64,000 bases of DNA, from contig JAKDUK010000003.1 of the NCBI GenBank assembly GCA_030457765.1, positions 62,001-126,000 of the forward strand, read 5' to 3'. A program made the translations under genes and the position numbers. Below are positions 58,938 through 64,000 of the stretch, piece by piece. The notes beneath the pieces are model-generated. The model saw only the letters and a program-made list of their open reading frames with translations, was not told the origin of the DNA and searched no databases. Each line of letters opens with the position of its first letter. Position 1 is the stretch's first letter. The stretch is from Marinobacter sp. Lineage in GTDB: Bacteria > Pseudomonadota > Gammaproteobacteria > Pseudomonadales > Oleiphilaceae.

Positions 58938-59540
58938 ATGAGCCTGGCAAATACCTTTGGCCTTCTGACCAACCCCGACCAAACATGGGAAGCTATCCGA
59001 AGAGAATCCGAATCTGTTACCCGCCTTTACACCGGCCACGTACTGCTCCTTGCACTGATACCTGCTTTGGCAGGCTTCTTTGGAACGTCTCAAATTGGCT
59101 GGCAAATCGGCGACGGCCAGATCACGCGCCTGTCCGTGAGCAGCGCTTTAAGCTTATCGGTACTGTTTTACGCCGCTATGCTGGCAGGCATATTCATTCT
59201 CGGAAAATTTATTGATTTTTTTGCTGCCACCTACGATGCAGTCGACCGCACACCCCGAGGCGTTACGATGGCAGCGTATACCGCCACACCCATTTTTCTT
59301 ATTGGCGTGATCGCTGTGTACCCTAATATCTGGGTAAATATGCTGGCCGGACTGGTTGCCATCGCCTACGCGGTATACCTGTTATATGAAGGCTTGCCTA
59401 TTTTGATGAAAATTCCGGAAGACCGCGGGTTCATGTTCGCCACGGCAGTCCTTACGGTTGGGCTAATCATGTTTGTCGCCTTACTTGCAATAAGTGTGGT
59501 GATCTGGAGTATGGGCGTAGGCCCAATATATGTAACCTGA
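58938..59540 (+). CDS. Yip1-family membrane protein
   Basis: About 200 residues with five membrane helices, matching the Yip1 family of small integral membrane proteins (N-terminal TFGLLTNPDQTWEAIRRE, then helices from about 33 on). In bacteria the role is unknown. The ATG at 58938 is preceded by GGAG at 8 nt; an upstream in-frame ATG at 58896 lacks one. A good terminator follows at 59577-59609, so it is probably a single-gene transcript. Confidence 0.85.
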   Translation: MSLANTFGLLTNPDQTWEAIRRESESVTRLYTGHVLLLALIPALAGFFGTSQIGWQIGDGQITRLSVSSALSLSVLFYAAMLAGIFILGKFIDFFAATYDAVDRTPRGVTMAAYTATPIFLIGVIAVYPNIWVNMLAGLVAIAYAVYLLYEGLPILMKIPEDRGFMFATAVLTVGLIMFVALLAISVVIWSMGVGPIYVT

Positions 59541-59576
59541 AGATTAAGGGTTGGCAGCGGGTGCCAGTGAAACGCA

Positions 59577-59609
59577 AAAGGGTGTTCTTTCGGAACGCCC
59601 TTTATTTTT
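59577..59609 (+). terminator. Intrinsic terminator after the Yip1-family gene
   Basis: AAAGGGTGTTC and GAACGCCCTTT form an 11-bp stem with one G-T pair and a 5-nt loop (TTTCG), followed by ATTTTT. A textbook structure. Confidence 0.85.
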
Positions 59610-59738
59610 CAATTTGGCCCAAAGTTGGGTTTTATTCATATTAACGCAGCCAAAAATGCGGTAAATTTAATCTATAATCAAAAAACAGACAGACAAGCTC
59701 GGTCATGTACCCGGTTGAGCCGTAAACAGGAGTCGGCC

Positions 59739-61943
59739 ATGAACAAGCAGTCCGGCATACATTACCTCCGTGAACACCAGAATGCAGGCGGCAACAAACC
59801 GATTCCTGCGGAGGTTACCCGCATCCGCGACACAGTTGTCGCCGGGCTGGGAGATTTGCTGCAGGGCGCTTTTGATGCCGTTGATGATTCGCTGTTCGAA
59901 TTGGCTAACAACGCCCGCAGTAACAATGAACAGAATCGCTATTTTGAGGCTATGCGGGAAATCCGCATCAAGCGCAAAGGGGTAGAACGCCAATTTCAGA
60001 ATACGGTTGCGCAGTTTTTTGCCAACCCTCCCCAAACAAGTCATCTGCACGATGATTCTCTGGGGGCTAACGCAAATGCCGATAACCTCGCGCTCGTTGG
60101 TAATGATGATCTGGAAGAGCAGGTTGCTCTCAACGCCATGATTACCAAAGCCAAAGCCCATTTCCAAGGCCCTCTGTTACAACTGCAAACCCGCTTCAAC
60201 AAGGTCTATCACGGCGAGTCTAACGAATCGCATGTTAACCCTATGGCGCCGGAACATCTCTGCAGCGCATTCACCAACGCCATTCAAGCTTTAGAAATTC
60301 AGATCCGCGAACGATTGATTTTGCTCAAGCAATTTGATCGTTATGTAATATCAAATCTGGGCATGTTGCTGGATGAAGCAAATCGAATCCTCATTCAGGC
60401 GGGCGTGATTCCTCACTTCCGTTATCAGGGCTCAAGCGGCCAGCAATATGACGCCGCTGAAGATCAATCAAAAACTGAAAGCCAAGACGGCTCTGCAGCC
60501 TCAGGTGGAAACCGACAAGATAATAGCTCAGTCAGTAACCCCGTATTTGATCAGATACACCAATTACTGGCGCGCCAAAGAGCCAACGCGGGTATACCGT
60601 CACGGCAACACGATCCCAACATTCGGATTATTGGCGGCAATGAGTTGGCCAGCTTGCTAGCCTCGCTGCCCCTTAACACCCAGGCCAATGCCACAAACAA
60701 CCTTAGTGAAGGTGAACCGCTTACGGTTGATCTTCGCGGCGCTATTCAACAAATTTTGGCGCAAACTAACCCCAGCGACGGGAAAACGCCAGCACTGAAG
60801 GAAATGGACGAGGATCTGATTAACCTTGTATCCATGCTCTTTGAATTCATCCTTGACGACTACAACCTGTCTGCCCCGGTACAGGTTTTGATCAGCCGGT
60901 TACAGATACCGATTCTGAAAGTTGTGATCAAAGATAAAAGTTTTTTCAGCAAGACCACTCATCCTGCGCGCAAGCTGCTCAACGCTCTTGCCAGAGCCGG
61001 CATTGGCTGGAGCAACAGTGATGAAAAAACCCGGGATAAACTGTACGAAATGATTCACGGCATTGTGCAAAGAATCCTGAGTGAATTTGATGGTGACATA
61101 ACTCTGTTTGAAACACTGAACGATGAGTTCGAGGAGTTTCTTGCTCGGGAGAATCGCAAAGCATCTCTGGTAGAACAACGTACCCGCGAATCTGAACGTG
61201 GCCGCATAAAATCCCAGAAAGCCCAGGAGCTGGTTGACCGAATCATTCAAGAACGCGTTTCCCGTTACCGGCTTCCTGAACCTGTATATAACATTCTGGT
61301 GAACGGCTGGTGCCGGTTCATGTTTCTGGCCTATTTGCGGGACGATGTTGAACATCGATGGCAGGAAAGTGTAAAGGTGGTTGATGATCTGATCTGGTGC
61401 CTTCACCCACACGAGGAAGACGACGAGAGGGATCAGTGGGTTCGCGTTGTCCCAGGCCTGCTTAAATCACTTCGCGCCGGGCTGGAAGAGGTTTCCTATA
61501 ACGTCACAAAACTCGATAACACCATGAGTCAGGTCAAACATGAACTGGCAGTCGCATTCCGCGCAAGCTCTAGTGTGACCATGGCAGAGCAGCCCGAGGC
61601 CCAACAAGAAGACCCGGATGAAGCCAGAAACATAGCTGAGCTTCAGCCTGAAGATGCCGCCATTGCCGAATTTATGGTACAGATAGACAGCATCGAAATA
61701 GGCAACTGGGTTGAATTTCGGCTGGTGAACGGTGCAAGCTTCCGATGCAAACTCTCTGCGATCATTGAGGAAGCAGATTGCTTTGTCTTTGTGAACCGCA
61801 TGGGCCTGAAGGTTATCGAAAAAACCCGTATAGATCTCGCCCACGAAATGCGGCGCGGAAGATTAACACTGCTTGAGCAAGGGGCATTCATCGATCGGGC
61901 ACTGGATGCCGTGGTCGGTTCTCTACGCAGCAAAACTGCCTGA
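59739..61943 (+). CDS. DUF1631 family protein
   Basis: A large soluble protein (734 residues from the ATG at 59739, with AGGAG 6-7 nt before it). It is mostly helical and matches DUF1631, which has no assigned function. Residues about 225-300 are a low-complexity Gln/Ser/Asp stretch (DAAEDQSKTESQDGSAASGG). The last 100 residues (GNWVEFRLVNGASFRCKLSAI) look like a small beta-barrel reminiscent of PilZ-type domains, but the RxxxR and (D/N)xSxxG c-di-GMP motifs are not seen. An inverted repeat at 61948-61979 follows it. The next gene is TonB-like, 78 nt downstream. Confidence 0.82.
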   Translation: MNKQSGIHYLREHQNAGGNKPIPAEVTRIRDTVVAGLGDLLQGAFDAVDDSLFELANNARSNNEQNRYFEAMREIRIKRKGVERQFQNTVAQFFANPPQTSHLHDDSLGANANADNLALVGNDDLEEQVALNAMITKAKAHFQGPLLQLQTRFNKVYHGESNESHVNPMAPEHLCSAFTNAIQALEIQIRERLILLKQFDRYVISNLGMLLDEANRILIQAGVIPHFRYQGSSGQQYDAAEDQSKTESQDGSAASGGNRQDNSSVSNPVFDQIHQLLARQRANAGIPSRQHDPNIRIIGGNELASLLASLPLNTQANATNNLSEGEPLTVDLRGAIQQILAQTNPSDGKTPALKEMDEDLINLVSMLFEFILDDYNLSAPVQVLISRLQIPILKVVIKDKSFFSKTTHPARKLLNALARAGIGWSNSDEKTRDKLYEMIHGIVQRILSEFDGDITLFETLNDEFEEFLARENRKASLVEQRTRESERGRIKSQKAQELVDRIIQERVSRYRLPEPVYNILVNGWCRFMFLAYLRDDVEHRWQESVKVVDDLIWCLHPHEEDDERDQWVRVVPGLLKSLRAGLEEVSYNVTKLDNTMSQVKHELAVAFRASSSVTMAEQPEAQQEDPDEARNIAELQPEDAAIAEFMVQIDSIEIGNWVEFRLVNGASFRCKLSAIIEEADCFVFVNRMGLKVIEKTRIDLAHEMRRGRLTLLEQGAFIDRALDAVVGSLRSKTA

Positions 61944-61947
61944 GTAC

Positions 61948-61979
61948 GCCCGGGCCACAAGATAACTGTAGGCCCGGGC
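61948..61979. repeat. 9-bp GC-rich inverted repeat after the DUF1631 gene
   Basis: GCCCGGGCC (61948-61956) pairs perfectly with GGCCCGGGC (61971-61979) around a 14-nt loop. No T-run follows, so it may stall or shape the transcript rather than end it. It lies between the DUF1631 and TonB-like genes. Confidence 0.6.
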
Positions 61980-62021
61980 AATGCTGCGATCACCCAGTAA
62001 TAACGGAGAAACGTAAGATCA

Positions 62022-62804
62022 ATGCTGGAGCATGGCAGCAACAATAGCCTTCCGGCAAAGTATCGGATCGCCCTCGCCTTATCGACCGCCTTCCTGATTC
62101 ATACACTCCTGCTGTCTAGCGTTCCTTCCATTGTGGAGCCTCCCCCTGTGCAACACAGGCAACAGTTAAACCTGGAGTTAATTGCCACTAAAAACAGCCA
62201 CAGCACAACACCTGCATACGCCCCGCACTCGGGCGAAAAGAGTACCCAGCGCAATCCACGATTTGAGGTGGCACCAGACCCAGATGACTCTCAATCAATG
62301 GAGCCTGCACTTTCCACCACTCATTCGGAGCAAAAAAGAGCAAACAGTAAAGGCCAGCACACCCCTGAGACCCAAAAAAAGACAGATCAACCCCAACCAA
62401 CTGCACCCGCGCGCGCGTCAAGCTCGCCATCAACATCGGCAAACGACACACAGTTTGCAGAGAAAGATAAATCAGAAAAAATCACACGAATTACCCAATC
62501 ACCCACTGAGCAGGATCCCTACCTAGTCAAATTGGCTATGCATCTAGCCGCTCAGCTTGAAACGCTACGTATACCGGCGATCAGAACGCTTACGGACACC
62601 AGCACCATGAAACTTGAGCTTCACTTATTGGGGAATGGCGCGCTAACTAGAGTGAGAGTAATCACATCGACAGGTGTTGAGCTGATAGATAACGCAGCCT
62701 ACCGAGCTGCGTTATCAGCCAGCCCTTACCCGGAGCCACCGCCTGACCAGGGTGGCAAAAGCCGTTTCGAAGTAAAACTGGTGTTTGCTCCGTCTCGGCT
62801 TTAA
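62022..62804 (+). CDS. TonB-like energy transducer protein
   Basis: A 260-residue protein with the TonB layout: an N-terminal membrane anchor (about 15-34, IALALSTAFLIHTLLLSSVP), a proline-, serine- and threonine-rich periplasmic linker (about 40-165), and a C-terminal TonB domain (LELHLLGNGALTRVRVITSTGVELIDNAAYRAALSASPYPEPP). No exbB or exbD is next to it, so its energy partners, if any, lie elsewhere. It follows a DUF1631 gene by 78 nt and is convergent with grxD (17 nt gap). Confidence 0.85.
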   Translation: MLEHGSNNSLPAKYRIALALSTAFLIHTLLLSSVPSIVEPPPVQHRQQLNLELIATKNSHSTTPAYAPHSGEKSTQRNPRFEVAPDPDDSQSMEPALSTTHSEQKRANSKGQHTPETQKKTDQPQPTAPARASSSPSTSANDTQFAEKDKSEKITRITQSPTEQDPYLVKLAMHLAAQLETLRIPAIRTLTDTSTMKLELHLLGNGALTRVRVITSTGVELIDNAAYRAALSASPYPEPPPDQGGKSRFEVKLVFAPSRL

Positions 62805-62821
62805 CCGGCAAGGGAAGAAAA

Positions 62822-63148
62822 TCAGGCCTCGGCTTGCTTGGCAGCTTCTTTTACAAGTGTTGCCAGTTCGCCATTTTCGGACATTTCCATGATGATATCG
62901 CAACCACCAACCAATTCACCATTCACATAGAGCTGCGGGTAAGTCGGCCAGCTTGAGTAGACTTTCAGACCCTCGCGCAGCTCTTGGTTATCAAGAATGT
63001 TCACGAACGCAAAGCGCTCACCGCACGCCATCAGAGCCTGCGACGTTTTAGAAGAAAAGCCACATTGTGGTGCTTGGGGCGACCCTTTCATGTACAGAAT
63101 GATTGGGTTTTCTGACAATTGAGTTTTAATGGTTTCGTTAATGTCCAT
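62822..63148 (-). CDS. grxD: Monothiol glutaredoxin Grx4
   Basis: Carries and delivers 2Fe-2S clusters. The protein has the monothiol CGFSSK active site and the glutathione-binding WPTYPQLYVNGELVGGCDI, the hallmark of Grx4. 108 residues from the ATG at 63148; an ATG two codons upstream is possible. Single gene, convergent with the TonB-like gene and divergent from argF. Confidence 0.96.
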   Translation of the reverse strand: MDINETIKTQLSENPIILYMKGSPQAPQCGFSSKTSQALMACGERFAFVNILDNQELREGLKVYSSWPTYPQLYVNGELVGGCDIIMEMSENGELATLVKEAAKQAEA

Positions 63149-63381
63149 AAACATTTACCTCTGGTTAAAAGGAACCGCTTATTTGCGCTGTTGCAACTAT
63201 GCTTACTGACACTCATTGTACACGTCGGGCGAGCCGCTCAACAAACCTCACAATTTGACGCAGGGCAAGGCCTGCGCCCGCAGCGTTGTCATCACTGACG
63301 CGAAGGGCTAGACTTAACGCCCCCGTTTTTTTCACTGGTAATTATACTCATCCTGGGCTTCACCAAGGTAAGGGCCACCCT

Positions 63382-64000
63382 ATGGCAGCAAGGCATTTTC
63401 TGACACTGAATGACATGACCACAACCGAGCTGGAAGACTTGGTGGATCATGGCACCAGGCTCCGGAACGAATGGCGCCAAGGCACAACCAGAAACTCATT
63501 GCAAAACCGGGTGCTGGCGATGATTTTTGAGAAGTCCTCAACCCGCACCCGGGTTTCCTTTGAGGCCGGCATGACCCAGCTTGGTGGTTCTGCTATGTTT
63601 CTTTCTCCAAGAGACACGCAACTGGGCCGCGGTGAACCAATAGAAGACTCCGCCATTGTGATCTCCAGCATGGTAGATGCGGTGATGATCCGCACCTTTG
63701 CCCATGAAACGGTTGAGTCATTTGCAAAGGCTTCAAGGGCACCAGTTATCAATGCCCTGACAGATGAATTTCACCCCTGCCAACTGCTGGCAGACATGCA
63801 GACTTATCGCGAACATCGCGGCAGCATACGGGGTGCAACGGTTGCCTGGATCGGCGATGGCAATAATATGTGTCACTCCTATATCAATGCCGCCCAACAG
63901 TTTGGCTTTCACCTGAACATAGCCACGCCTGAAGGCTACGAGCCGAATGCAGAACTGCTCAAGGCTCACAGCTCTTGTGTAACAGTCATGCGCGAGCCAG
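63382..64000 (+). CDS. argF: Ornithine carbamoyltransferase, N-terminal part (right end cut by window)
   Basis: Forms citrulline from ornithine and carbamoyl phosphate. The 206 codons present contain the carbamoyl-phosphate motif [10 protein letters not shown], the [10 protein letters not shown] loop, [12 protein letters not shown] and the start of the ornithine domain ([14 protein letters not shown]). The frame is open to the last base, so about a third of the protein lies outside. The ATG follows AAGGTAAGGG. In P. aeruginosa argF is also near grxD. The 233 nt upstream hold an uncertain small GGGC/GCCC hairpin followed by T7 (63302-63333). Confidence 0.97.
   Translation, partial: MAARHFLTLNDMTTTELEDLVDHGTRLRNEWRQGTTRNSLQNRVLAMIFEKSSTRTRVSFEAGMTQLGGSAMFLSPRDTQLGRGEPIEDSAIVISSMVDAVMIRTFAHETVESFAKASRAPVINALTDEFHPCQLLADMQTYREHRGSIRGATVAWIGDGNNMCHSYINAAQQFGFHLNIATPEGYEPNAELLKAHSSCVTVMREP

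Noticed and set aside
63302..63333. GGGC/GCCC hairpin followed by T7 upstream of argF as a terminator or attenuator
   Set aside because: Only 4 bp in the stem with a 10-nt loop, and three bases separate it from the T-run; too weak to claim.

Overview
The window is one continuous stretch of gammaproteobacterial core chromosome. Gene content and order are close to Pseudomonas: algU-mucABCD next to nadB, lepA-lepB-rnc-era-recO-pdxJ, cysM-rlmD-relA-mazG opposite gacS, xerD-dsbC-hom-thrC-recJ-prfB-lysS, and rpsP-rimM-trmD-rplS next to ffh. Moderate GC, protein style and the many HDOD and c-di-GMP proteins suggest Marinobacter or a close relative. That genus assignment is inference; no rRNA or species marker is present. 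I saw no tRNA, rRNA, insertion sequence, prophage or CRISPR array. About 56 protein genes fill nearly all the sequence, including one cut at each edge (a sensor kinase on the left, argF on the right).

Layout. 1-3433: a histidine kinase overlapping a REC-PAS-GGDEF-EAL response regulator. 3682-5383: an unassigned methyltransferase plus DUF2156 acyl/aminoacyl-transferase-like pair. 5378-7050: murI and nudC (minus). 7191-9659: plsB. 9697-11926: adk, tsaB and rsmJ (minus). 12141-20819: a YbaK-HDOD fusion, ppc, then mazG, relA and rlmD, with cysM to 21739 (all minus). 21963-24839: gacS/barA. 24861-30960: the lepA-lepB-DUF4845-rnc-era-recO-pdxJ operon (minus). 31066-33792: a CHASE-PAS-GGDEF-EAL protein with a degenerate EAL domain. 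33925-38207: rpoE/algU-rseA-rseB-rseC-mucD, with a visible sigma-E-like promoter. 38320-41728: nadB, sdhE, ygfX and ygfZ (plus). 41847-42680: a stand-alone HDOD protein. 42674-46098: prfB (with the programmed +1 frameshift), lysS and ung (minus). 46099-46406: a gene-free stretch holding a large imperfect palindrome. 46407-52858: xerD, dsbC, hom, thrC and recJ (minus). 52944-56434: rplS, trmD, rimM, rpsP and ffh (minus). 56616-62804: ypjD/ccsA-like, corC-like, Yip1-family, DUF1631 and TonB-like genes (plus). 62822-63148: grxD (minus). 63382 to the end: argF.

Together the genes cover translation and its quality control (prfB, lysS, rplS, rpsP, trmD, rimM, rsmJ, rlmD, tsaB, lepA), secretion and envelope (lepB, ffh, plsB, murI, dsbC, the sigma-E stress circuit), stringent and Gac regulation (relA, mazG, gacS), c-di-GMP and HDOD signalling, and amino acid or cofactor synthesis (hom, thrC, cysM, argF, nadB, pdxJ). 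The least explained parts are the methyltransferase/DUF2156 pair, the DUF1631/TonB-like pair, the degenerate EAL protein and the palindrome behind recJ.
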